From Microthyrium microscopicum (Eukaryota; Ascomycota; Dothideomycetes; Microthyriales; Microthyriaceae), in assembly GCA_010405405.1 (NCBI GenBank), contig MU004234.1, forward strand, positions 33,756 through 97,755: a stretch of 64,000 bases of DNA, in the 5' to 3' direction. Of this stretch, positions 10,301 to 20,720 are shown one piece after another (the first letter of the stretch is position 1; every line of letters starts with the position of its first letter). Position numbers and translations under genes: made by a program. A model generated the notes under the pieces. It saw only the letters and a list, made by a program, of their open reading frames with translations, had not been told where the DNA came from and made no database searches.

Positions 10301-12140
10301 TGACCAAGACAACTAGGCCATTTTGATCAACAGCAACATCTTTCGCAGCGAGTCGACTCTTGCGATTTGCCCAAACTTGTACGGGTATAGATACAGCTCC
10401 ACGGATTTTGGCTGGGTTTGTGGTCGATGAATTAGCTCCTGGGGGGGCTAGTGAAGGACGAGATACTGTGAGTGTGAAGATCTTTCCACTATCCGAGAGG
10501 GCAGCAATGGTGTCACCCGACGCCGCGATCTTGACAATGGAGGTATGAAAGTCATACCGGGCCATAGTCTGATTTCTCGAGCTCTGCGAGGTAAAGTGAT
10601 TTGGTAAGAAGTCTGACATGAAGCTGATTTTGGTATATCCATAATTTGCGTATACCCAAACGTCCCCGCAAGTCAAAAGACATATGGTAGCATTGTCAAT
10701 AGCTGCAACTGAACGAATAGTTGATGAGAACTTGTTTCCGCCAACCTTGCGGGGAACACTAATGGTGTCCCACGATCGAGCATCGGAATCGACGATACCA
10801 AGCTGACCTTTGTTCTTACCGAATGTGAACAATTCATTTGCAGTATGGATAACGGAATGAATTCCTGATGCAGCAATTCCGACCACGATTTCTTTTCTAA
10901 GGGGACCATAGATTTGACGAGGAAGCAGTTGAACAGCGTCTTCCGCTTTGGTAGAATTGGCCATAGCATATCCAAGTTGGCCATATTGATTGCTGCCCCA
11001 AGAAAAGACTTCGCCCCGGGAAGTCAAAGCCAATGTATGGTGATATCCCAAAGCAATCGCAGCAGTCTTTCGGTATTTCAATTCGCCAGTTTGAACACAG
11101 ACAAATTGAAATCGCGTTCTCTCATCGCCAAGTCCCAAACGACCACCGGAGCCATGACCACATATGTAAACATTTGATACGGGGTCGTCAGTAAGGACCG
11201 CGGTGGAGAATTTGCCCATCTCAACCTCGCGAACTATCAAGGCCTTTTGCCGGATGTGAAAAGGAATGGCCTTGTCGCCGGGATCTTTGGCGTAATACTT
11301 TTGACGAGAACAGTACTCCCTGAAAAATTGCAGAACCAGGCTCTCCGGTCGTCGAAGCACAATTCTCTCCGGAAACTGACGATCATCCTCATCGCCAAAT
11401 CCTAGTGAGAGGTTTTTATTGCTGCCAAACGTGAAGACCTCTTGCCCTTTCAGATTAATCTGCCGGTTCAAGGGATTTTGAGTAGATGTAAGCAGTCGTG
11501 CGTTGTGGCTAGACGAAGCGTCATCGTCAGAATCTTCATCGGAATCGGTATCATCCTCAAGCCGAGCTCCGACAGTGCTGTTGTTTGGTTCCGAGAAGGT
11601 TTGTTCCAGGACATCAAACGGACCATTTCCTTCATGGTCTTTGATCTTGATCAATCCACCAGGATGCTGAAGACTAGCGTTTGCTGATTGATATGCATCG
11701 TGCATATCGCGAGTCAGAATCGCGATAGCAATAGTCATATTGCCCTGATAAAACGCTCTATGCAGCGCAGTCCAACCACTTTCCTCATCTTGAGCATAAA
11801 TGTCCGTCAATGGGTGATCCAGCAGGGCCTGTGCAAATTCAACGGCCGACGCCTCGCGCGCTGAAGCGGCCAAATGTAGAAGCGTCCGTCCGTGTGAATC
11901 TCGGCGATTCAAGTCTGCGCGACTTAATGTGATGCCAGCGGGCAGTTTGCCAGCTCTTGCGCTCACACGAGGGGGGGATGCCACTCCCCAATCCAAGCCG
12001 TCTGCTGGACTGTGCGCAGCCGGCCCACTATCATGGCCTTTCGATGTCCGTATGCGAGGGGCGACCGTGGCCGCATCGAGTACGGCTCGGAAGGTCGCCA
12101 CATCGTCTTGGAGATATGCTTTCCAGAGATAACCACTCAT
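7371..12140 (-). CDS. Ankyrin/RCC1/BTB protein, IBTK-like CUL3 adaptor
   Basis: Two exons (12140-9010 and 8958-7371) joined over a 51-nt intron (8959-9009, donor GTGAGT, acceptor GCAG) encode 1572 residues. Ankyrin repeats lie at about 65-140 (DSHGRTLLHLAAS, GWTALHRAFYQGN). RCC1 repeats follow at about 225-560 (VYICGHGSGGRLGLGDERTR, VFSWGSNQYGQLGYA). Two BTB/POZ domains come next, at about 740-850 (VHSFMLGACSPILRK) and 870-1000 (HAALMCQRSPFFKALFEG). This order is that of IBTK in animals and of the fungal Btb3-type proteins, which recruit substrates to the CUL3 ubiquitin ligase. The last 500 residues are low-complexity Ser/Pro/Thr-rich and end in an RGG-type tail (GRGGARGGRGGRKRGG), suggesting RNA or nucleic-acid contact, which is inference. 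The junction reads HGQLDELDED in frame. Confidence 0.92.
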
Positions 12141-13072
12141 GTGCAGAATAAAGAAGGAAGGGAAGAACTAGCTCGCAGATCTTCGTCAAGTACCTCGCCT
12201 CGACCTCTTGGGACCGAAGCTTGTTTAAAGGAAGGACGAAGAGGCGAGCAAGAGCTCCGTGGGGTGTATAATCGTGGTTGCGCAAGTGAGTCAGCGAGAC
12301 AGTCGGAGTGTGGCAAGATGTAAGATGCGATCAAAGGGCTTCAAAGGACGAGTTGAAGAAGTAAATAGCGAGTACGGATATATGAAGGTTTGACGAGGAA
12401 AGGAATAATGAATTAGAGCTGGACAGTGTGCGATGGATCGGATAAGGCTGCCAGTGGACTGGGGATAGAGTTGGTGGAGGTTCGGTTGGTGACGCGCAGA
12501 AGACGCGGGTTGGTTATCAGCTGCGGGAAGAATCGGTTCGATGGACGATATCAACTAAAACCACAATACACACTATGTATAGTAGACAGGCTCAATTCAA
12601 TTCAATTCAATTCAATACAAGCAGGCAGACAGAGAAGATATATGCAGCGCTTGAGATAATTCTGAAAGAGCGGAGAGCTGCCCCTTGAGCACTTCCGAGG
12701 CTTTGGCTCATGGCTTCCCCAGTACTTCTTACTCACTTAGTACAGGTAAATGCAGGACATAACAGGTACATATCTATACATATTCCAGGGCTAGGAGAGA
12801 TCTCGCGAACCATTGATCATCACTTGCAGCTTCACGTGGTCGCGTCTTTATCGTGCTTCCTCCTGCATGACAGCATGTGCTCTCGCGACTGGTTCAAAGT
12901 TTCCTTCACCACTCACTATGTACTGACCACCCCTTGGAGCACCCAAAGTAGCTTCTCCGTTTTCTTACGAAGTCGTTAAATGCGCGCTACTTCAATATAT
13001 GGGTATTCAATCCAATGGCGCGCTGGATTCCATGCCATTAAATCTGAAGGGATTTGACACGAGCTAGGAATT
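12141..13072. other. Intergenic with pentanucleotide microsatellite
   Basis: This holds the probable promoter and leader of the IBTK-like gene and the 3' flank of the methyltransferase. No gene was recognised. A short AATTC-type microsatellite sits near 12592-12616. Confidence 0.4.
12592..12616. repeat. (TCAAT)n microsatellite
   Basis: About five tandem copies of TCAAT/CAATT are seen in the promoter-side region of the IBTK-like gene. It is a simple repeat of 5-bp units. Confidence 0.85.
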
Positions 13073-13841
13073 TCATGATTGGCGCTTGCCAGTGGCTGTA
13101 AAGAGGACTGTATGCTTTCCATTCTTGAAGTTGCCCGTCGCCCCAATTACACCCTCAATGAAGCCTCTTGCAATACTTGTCTGCTTTGCCGACATTTCCT
13201 CTGTATCCATGCTGTTCAAGTACGCAAGCACTGGCTCAGCCGTCGGCACCGAGACATCTCCCGGAAATCGCTCTGACTTAACATCCACAAAGTAACGACC
13301 CAATAGATCTCCCGCATTCTCAGCGAAAATCCGAGCCTGCTTTAATGCTAATGCTGGACGTCCAACGTTTATACTCAAAGCACTGAGCTCGGGATTGGCA
13401 TCGCGTCCGCTCAGCGACACGATGAGCTTGCCTCCACGTCGCAAAACTCGAGCAAATTCTGCCAGAACAGCGTGTAGATCATCAACGTGGTAGAGCATAG
13501 AGTTGGCGATGACCATATCAAAGTGGTGATCTAAGAATGGCAATTGTGCTGCGTCGCATTGCCTGACTTCTGCACTGCCAATTTCCAGTGCCTTCAGAGC
13601 ATCAACACATTGCTGGCGAAAAGTCCGTCAGGGTCAGATGAGCTTTCGAGTGGTCGATATGCTTCCATAGCTCGCCAGTACCTGCGCCCACCTCAAAGAC
13701 ATGTCCTTCCATGGTGAGGCGCTCACTGAGCCATGAAAACCAGCTTTGCGGATTGGTGCTGTACGAGTGGATTGCAATGCGAGTCGTAAGGTTGTCACTC
13801 GTCTCAAGGCACTGCTTCGCTGCGATAGTGGACGGGTCCAT
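13073..13841 (-). pseudogene. Class I SAM-dependent methyltransferase with a frame break
   Basis: The N-terminal part (13841-13602) starts MDPSTIAAKQ and has the SAM-binding motif FEVGAGTGELW, then HLTLTDFSPAM, before reaching TGA. The rest continues in another frame from about 13617 to 13073: QQCVDALKALEIGSAEVRQC, then FDMVIANSMLYHVDDLHAVL and VLRRGGKLIVSLSG, the post-I and motif III regions of a UbiE/Methyltransf_11 type fold. The frames meet within a few bases at 13612-13620 and no intron can fix it, because conserved coding sequence runs up to the break on both sides. A small deletion, or an assembly error in the CCAGCAATG area, would explain it. Joined, the protein would be about 255 residues. 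The substrate cannot be inferred. Confidence 0.75.
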
Positions 13842-15688
13842 GGTACCAAAAATTGTGGAATCTGATGCTGAAGGTTATTGAATTTGGTGTTTTCGAGTGC
13901 TTTTGCATTTGGGCGGGTCAGACTGATCTGAATCCTTCATTTAATCCCTCCTTCCCGAGTCTAAAGATAACCCACCCCTATCATACACACATAACACTGC
14001 CATCAATCATTGCAGTCTTGCAGGGAGCCTAAGCTCATGTTTGCTCCTTATATCAGATGGACTACGAGGTGAGTACTATCGAAACATGTTTAAACACTAC
14101 TACACGGTAAAGAATTTTCGAAGTCGGAATGGTCGACAAGTGGCCAGATTACAGCTCTTATACACTCAACTTCTGCTACGAAGCTTTGAACAACCGCCAT
14201 ATCCCATATTGCTGTTCTAGAAATGCGAGACAACTGTTTCAGCCTAATAGGAATTAAAACCGAATAACGATTGGATACACCCTACACTGCGTGGCTTCTC
14301 ACCAGCAGACCTCTGGTACTAAAGCAAACCATGAGGATGCTGATCGTGTTGGAGATCCTGGCATTTCGGAGTCTGTACCGCTCAAAGAGTAATCTATAAT
14401 TGCCCGAAAGAGATATTGCCTGCTTCTAAGCGTAGGCTTCCCCACATTCTTTAATAACCACCTTGGACCAAGGGCCAATTGCCAGCATTTTCAAACCACA
14501 GCAAGGCACACTATCCAATTACAAAACAGCAGAATTCAGTCAGTTACGCGTAACAATCAAGTGATCATGGCCAAGCTTCGCTACATCCAATAACCATACT
14601 CTTCATACTACCACAATGATTCCCTATTACCTTCCTGGAAAGGTCAACAGACCACTTTTCTTCGGCGCTATCCAGATTGCCCTAAGACGGACAACAACGC
14701 GGCTGATCAAAACCCTCTTCCGCGGTCAACTGGCTAGATGAAAAACACTGGCCGCAGATTTTCCCGGTATTGATCTCTAATGAAGATGAGCCGCATGGTA
14801 CGCCGCAGGCGCATTTTTCATCAGCTGGCCAAAGCATAGTAATGGGAGATGATCGTATGATTTATGGGCAGTCCCTTTCAATATCTCTTTGGTGTTTGCG
14901 AACCTCGTGAGCTGGCCATATGAAGTCAATGCTCCCCCCATAAGGACTAGGATTTTCCGGGGTTGCGTCGTACTCGAGTGGTTTATCCCAGGAAAGAGTA
15001 CGTGGAGACCGCGATGTACATGATACTCAAGCTCAAATCTAGAATCTGAGGCGAATTGTCTGGCCTGCACCTGGAGTTTGACGCTCAAAGTGCATGGAAT
15101 TCACCGAAGTGACAACGGTCTCGACCCTATACAAGTTACTTGATACAATAGAATAAGAATATGGTAGTAGTACTGAACTAGTCTTTACTGTTGAATACAA
15201 CTTAATCCCAAATATCAAGACCTATCCTAGGATGCAATCACTATTTTGTTATTGGTTTAACGCAAGGATAACCATACGACCTTCCCACATCTGAGCAATT
15301 AACAAATCAAATGATCTTGAAAATGCCAATGCATTGATCTACTCTCATGTCTTTCATACTTGCTGTGGCACCTTCCCGCAGCTAGGATGCACAAGTGGCT
15401 GGAAGAAGAAAATGGTCCCACGACACCATTCATCTTGTCATAGTACACGAATCTTTAATATTCAGCGCAATACTTATCCTAGAGTTCCGGGGGATCCAAG
15501 GGTCAGGAACAGCAAAGCCTAGCTATCATGTTTAAGCCCAAACGTACACACATCTTCGCCAAGAGGTATCTTGTTATATATATGTAAAGCCTCGACCGGT
15601 TCAATACCTAATTACCCAGTCTTCACTCGATCGTCTTCTCACACTCCTTTAAACTAGTCTCTCATTTAGCTAGCCTAAATTCTTCAAG
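13842..15688. other. Intergenic, no supported gene
   Basis: This 1.85-kb stretch lies between the methyltransferase start and cutinase. A minus-strand open frame at 14777-15088 and a plus-strand one from 14616 are short and match nothing I recognise. The last 150 bases hold a TATA-like box and a pyrimidine-rich leader for cutinase. Confidence 0.4.
15574..15582 (+). promoter_or_regulatory. TATA-like box upstream of cutinase
   Basis: A run of TATATATAT lies about 110 bp before the cutinase ATG, followed by a C/T-rich leader up to the start codon. Placement and composition fit a core promoter, but this is not proof of use. Confidence 0.45.
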
Positions 15689-16444
15689 ATGAAGTTCCTC
15701 GCAGCAGCACTCCTTCTCTCAACGGCCCTGGCGGCCCCAACAATTTTGGATATCGAGAAGCGCCAGGTAACCGCAAGTTCGGCGAAAGGCAAAGGCAAAG
15801 GCAAAGGCACAGAAACAGCCGCCCCAGAAAAACCCGCTCCAGAAAAGAACAGCTGCAAACCGGCGTTCGTCTGGGCCCGTGGTTCCACCGAACTACCCCC
15901 AATGGTACAATATCACTGACTTGTCATCACTGCGATCTTCTCGACTAACCATGTATGATAGGGCTACTTCGTTGGAGATTCTCTCAAGAGCTACGTTGAC
16001 AAAGCAATCCCCGGTATCGTCACATTTCCAGTCTATTACGCCGCGTCCATAACCACCAACATCGCCATCGCACGCACCGACGACGCCTCCATCAAAATCG
16101 GCCGCGAAACTTTCGAGAAAGCGTGGGCCGCCTGCAAAGGTCGCACAATCATTGCCGGTGGCTACTCGCAAGGCGCTGCAGTGATGACCAATGTTATCCC
16201 CAAGCTACCCGCCGAGATGAAGGAGAAGATTGCAGCCGTCGCACTATTTGGCTCCACGATGAACTACCAGACCAGTGGCCATGTTCCCAACTTCCCCAAG
16301 GAGAAGAGCCGGACATGGTGCAATGCCACAGATGGTGTATGCGGTGGTAGCTTATTGGTCAACCTTGGACATTTGTCGTATAGCAACTCGCAGATCAGTG
16401 AGGCAGCGACCTGGATGGCAGGGTTGGTGAAGGCGGCGGCATAG
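15689..16444 (+). CDS. Secreted cutinase-family serine esterase
   Basis: Two exons, 15689-15904 and 15962-16444, flank a 57-nt intron (15905-15961; donor GTACAA, branch-like GACTAAC, acceptor TAG). The product is 232 residues. It has a signal peptide (MKFLAAALLLSTALA), a Kex2-like KR at 24-25, and a Lys/Gly linker (KGKGKGKG) followed by a Pro/Glu/Lys stretch before the catalytic domain. The nucleophile motif is GGYSQG (Ser about 141). Asp about 195 lies between cysteines 192 and 198 (CNATDGVC), and His about 209 is in GHLSYS. This is the cutinase triad, with the disulfide typical of the family. It cleaves ester bonds in cutin or similar lipid polyesters outside the cell. The charged linker between propeptide and domain is not usual for short cutinases. 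Confidence 0.95.
15787..15810 (+). repeat. GGCAAA hexamer repeat inside cutinase
   Basis: Four near-identical GGCAAA units encode the KGKGKGKG linker. Such in-frame hexamers can change copy number by slippage without breaking the gene. Confidence 0.8.
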
Positions 16445-18155
16445 ATGCGCTGCTGACTGATGCGGCGTTGTATAATGTGATTATGTCTAACAGTTAGTTG
16501 TATATATCAGGGAGAGCTAAGCTCGGCATATAGAGATAATGGCCTATGGAAGAATATCCAGATACATACATTGAACTCTCATGATAGATATTGTCCTATT
16601 CTTCCAAGGTCAGGTGTGATATTCCATATCATTTTCACTTATCGAAACCATAATATAGCCATTTCTCATAGAAGTGATACAATGCCTGGAAAGTACTGGA
16701 GTAATTCTCTGAAACTCGATATGGCAAAGTCCGATTATCCGCCAATACAGCTGCGAGAAGAAATGAAGTCAAAGTCACAGATTTGTCCGCATGTAATTGG
16801 TTGTATATCCACCTGTCCTGTACCTGATATCAATTCAAACCCTAAAGGAATTCCCGGGACTAACAGAGTCAAACTGGGAATCATATGATGGTCCCGACTT
16901 GCTTGTTCCCCACAAGACAAGCTTTCCTGGTAATATCCCGGAATCATATATCAGCAACTGGCAAATCAAACGGCAAAGTACACACGTCAAGCAGCCAATA
17001 GGTCTGCGGCAACCTCCGAAATTCCTTCCATGATATTTTCTAGAATACACAGTACATCTCTGGACACCTTTAACTTGGGCGTCTAGGTACTTCGACTAAA
17101 TGAAAGCTAGATGGATTACAACTCGTCATATTGTGTCATATGGAACATAAGAGCTGTTCCTTGTTCCAATGATTCGAGCTGAAAATTCATTTTTCAGGTT
17201 CAACAAGAATGTAGGTTTCGTAATATCTTCGCAGAGTGCTTACGATTTGAAGCATCCACCATGACTTATCGTATGTTGCGACAATCTAATATTGTTTTCT
17301 TGAAACTAGAGTCACACACCCAACTTTGGAAAGGCCCAAAAAGGCGTAACAAATCTATTGATGAGTGTGAGTGCTCGGATAGTACATAGCAAGCTAAGTA
17401 TTTCTAGAATTCCAGGTGCTCCAATGTGCCAAAATTGAATACTTTGAATGTCTCAGACCTTGGTAGTGTCACCCAAGGACGGAATGTTCCTACTCTAGAG
17501 ATTATATATTACCGAATTTCTGTTGGTATTTTGTTCTAACCGTTTCCTAGTAACCTCTCAAACTGGACCACAGGTGGGTCTCAAAGACCTTGACCTTGGG
17601 ATCATAAAAACCATACGACATGAAGAAGTAAAAATTACTACTTCATAGTCGAAATTGAACAAAGATTATTTCCAATCATTTTATAATGGTTAAAAGTGTC
17701 GTACGCATACATTAGCAGCTTCCGCCGCAGTAATGGTGCGCCTGCGCTAAAACTGCTGTGTGTGACTTCTCAAAAAACCTGCAGCAGAGCAGAACAACTT
17801 TGTCCAACCACCAGTTGACACCAGACCAGACGCAGGTCCTGCATCGCAGTCACTTCGTGCATCCAGCTGCTCATTGCGTGTTCCACGAAAGCGGTCAGTA
17901 TGATGGCAGTCCTTGGTGCTGATCAGGCAATCGCTAGCCTGTCGGTTGCATGGCCCATCTCATCCTCCTGGGTGAGATTCGTCTCGCGTTCCGTGCTCTC
18001 GACATCGCCTCATCATTTTCTATTCCTATATACTTTAAACCTATAAACTCTATGCGTTTGCATCTTTGAAGAGAAATTCGCGGGTCCAAGCAGCCTTTTC
18101 TAAGAACTCACACGATCATTGCCCCTATAACGCACCTAATTGCCTACTGTTTACC
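16445..18155. other. Intergenic, no supported gene
   Basis: The stretch between cutinase and the SLATT gene is 1.7 kb. Open frames here are short and unlike known families. The 17,100-17,700 part is AT-richer. The last 300 bases, with C/T-rich tracts, are the likely SLATT promoter. Confidence 0.4.
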
Positions 18156-19136
18156 ATGAACAACGCCCCACAGCCTCCATCATCTCCTCCTCCAGCATCT
18201 CCTTCTCCAGAGAAAGATGGTCATGGCGCGGATACATCGGACGGTATTAGCTCTATAGCTCCAGAGCATCGTGAGTTCCCTCTCCCCAAGCTCATACTCG
18301 AATAGACGGACTAACCCAATGCAGCAAATGCGCCAGCTCCCATTGCACCAGCACCAGGCTTGCCAGGTCATGGAGTTGCCCATCCATCCCTAGCGAATCT
18401 CAACCAAATCCTCACTCTCACACAATTTCGTGGATTGATGGGGATCCCGTTTGACGATAGTACCCTTCCAACGTCTAACGATCCCTTAGCTCAACCCTTC
18501 AAACCAGTGCTACTCAGACCACCCAGAGTAACACCGAACTGGCTCTACAAAATCTTCTCATCTTCCGATCCCGAAGCTCCTACATCCATATACTACACCC
18601 TCCTTGAGCAAGAACGTTATTCCTGGCGAAAGTATATCATTTACGACTGGTTAACGTACGGAGCTCTTGTCTCGCAACTCGTTCTTTCAGCAGCGTTAAT
18701 CATTCTCGGCGCGCTTCCTAGTAGTCATCACATCAGCATCAGTATCATAGGTGCCGCAGGGGGTGTGCTGGCTGGCATCTTGTCTATCCTCAAGGGCCAG
18801 GGGCTGCCTACTAGGCTTCTCCGGTATGCCGATGGACTGCGCCAGGTACGCGAGGCCATTGAATTCGACGAGCGGGAACTACGTGTCGGGCTCAAATATG
18901 TCACGCTCGGAGATGCTATGGCACATCGCGAAGCGTACGAGAATGCACGTAGCGCGGAGATTACCAATATGCCCGATGTATGGCAGGCGGCGGAGGCTTT
19001 GAAGGGTGGGAAACCTGGGGCGGCTGGAACTACGACCAGTGGGCCGCCTCCTGGGACGTTTTCAAAGATTCCAGAACAACATCAGGCTACGCTTCATACT
19101 CCCGCCCCTGTTGTACCGGGAGATCATAATGTTTGA
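18156..19136 (+). CDS. Fungal SLATT-domain two-helix membrane protein
   Basis: Exons 18156-18270 and 18325-19136 join over a 54-nt intron (18271-18324; GTGAGT..GCAG with GACTAAC branch) to encode 308 residues. The N-terminus is Pro/Ser-rich and disordered. The core begins WLYKIFSSSD and has two adjacent hydrophobic helices, about 148-170 (YGALVSQLVLSAALIILGAL) and 174-195 (ISIIGAAGGVLAGILSILKG). The signature KGQGLPTRLLRYADGLRQVR and a charged helix follow. This is the layout of the fungal SLATT family (SMODS/SLOG-associating two-TM effector). Bacterial SLATT proteins are predicted pore-formers in conflict systems; the role in fungi is unknown. The start was chosen at MNNAPQ because it is the Met nearest the conserved exon join. 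The C-terminal 50 residues are low complexity. Confidence 0.85.
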
Positions 19137-19424
19137 GTTAGGGATCGGTTGACAGAGGACATGGTGTGTTCCAGTTTGTACATGAGATTGATGAGACCAT
19201 GATTGTTATGCCCAGCGAAGACTGTTGTCTAATGTCGTTGAGGAATGCAAGAGGTATGGAGATAGAGAAATGAAGAACAAGTGGAATCCTCCTCGTCTTC
19301 TTAAAGGATTTAGATGGTGGCACAAGGGCTCTTCAGGGTCCACTCTTGATGCATAACAAGCCCACTTAATAACCTTAATTGCCCTTCAACTACTACTTGT
19401 ACTACTAGTACATAGTATAAGGTA

Positions 19425-19953
19425 GTACCCATGCCTTGGTCCAGACATCCCCGCTAGGGGATGCCCACCGTTCCAACCGCCAACCGTTCCAACCGCCAAC
19501 TTTTTTTAACTAGCGTTTACTAACAAAATTATTAAACCTATATTCTTAAATAACTTATTTATCTATTTATACTTTTTCTTAAAATTTTAAACTTAGCTTT
19601 ATATAACTATAAAGAGTCTTATTACCTATTTTTTAAAGTATAATTATTTCTAGTTCTTTTATAAATTAAGAGAAAGTAAAAGTAGTTTATAAGGCTCTAA
19701 GAAATAAAAGCTAACTCTTTTAACAATAAAGATATAATTCTAAAAAATACTTAGTTAAATTCTTATTATAGTCCTAAGTCTAATATAAATACTTTTTTAT
19801 TATATAAAGACTTAGTTAAAAAGTTATATTTAATATAAAAGTCTTAAAATTAGCCTGTTTTTGGTGCAAAAATGGGTTGGCGGTTGGAACGGTTGGCGGT
19901 TGGAACGGTGGGCATCCCCTAGCGGGGATGTTCAGGACTCTGGGCATGGGTAC
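19425..19953. mobile_element. MITE with 55-bp perfect inner terminal repeats and TA target duplication
   Basis: A 529-bp element is flanked by TA at 19423-19424 and 19954-19955. The outermost ends are inverted (GTACCCATGCC and GGCATGGGTAC). After about 10 mismatched bases, a perfect 55-bp inverted repeat follows (19446-19500 and 19876-19930). Each arm starts with a near-palindrome, CATCCCCGCTAGGGGATG, and contains two tandem copies of the 16-mer CCGTTCCAACCGCCAA. The middle, 19501-19875, is very AT-rich with no coding frame. A TA duplication fits a Tc1/mariner/Fot1-related non-autonomous element. It lies 288 bp past the SLATT stop and before the acyl-CoA ligase gene. Confidence 0.88.
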
Positions 19954-20720
19954 TAAGAATATCTTCCGACCCGAGACCCACTCGGACTCCACCCATTTTC
20001 CCACTTGTTCCCAAAAGAGGGGTAACAAATCCGGGGTAACAAGTTCACTTCTATACGAACCAGCCTTTGTTGCTCTGCTTTCCGGTCCTTATGTACGGGA
20101 ATGGCATGAACCAATGCTTGAGATGATTGATCCATGGAAGAACAGAAACTGTCTACCTAGCTCTCATAGCGCTTATCGCGTTCTGCAATTGCAAGTGTGT
20201 TCCTGGCAGCAGCAATGAAGACGACCAGCCACCCAAGACGCGCCAGTACTAAGAGGTAGTTTTGAGCTTATACCAAAACGGCAGAGGACTCTCTAGCCGA
20301 GGGAATATGCATGTTTGGAGAGGTGGTTTGTCGCCTCAATCAGCGGTGGGGGAGGTGATTTATCATTTTAGGAAGGTCAATTCCAATCTTACGTACTGAT
20401 CGCCTCTACTGTATTCACCTCTACATCTACTGTCCAGTGAGTTCGCTCTACTCCTGCTATCGTGACAACATCTTCGAGGTCGCGAGTGCTCTTCTTGATT
20501 CCAGGCTTGACGCCACAGAATAAGCAAAAGCTCAAAGTGTGCATGTACCGAGGACCAAAATAATCCTACAATTCTCCTCACCAAACAACCCACTAAGAGC
20601 TAAGCGATTGCAAACCGTTGAATACTCGACATCTCCAAGTTGACAGTCTGGATATCTACCTCTTCCAAACACATTCACCACTTTAACTCAACCTCTCGAC
20701 CCTCGATTCCTGGACTCATC
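19954..20720. other. Intergenic upstream of the acyl-CoA ligase
   Basis: I see no supported gene in these 767 bases. It should contain the promoter of the ligase gene. Stops interrupt all frames that extend upstream of 20640. Confidence 0.4.

Noticed and set aside
13612-13620. Intron to explain the methyltransferase frame break
   Set aside because: Conserved coding residues continue on both sides to within a few bases, leaving no GT..AG segment to remove.
14777-15088. 103-codon minus-strand frame upstream of cutinase
   Set aside because: It matches no family I recognise and neighbouring frames are full of stops.
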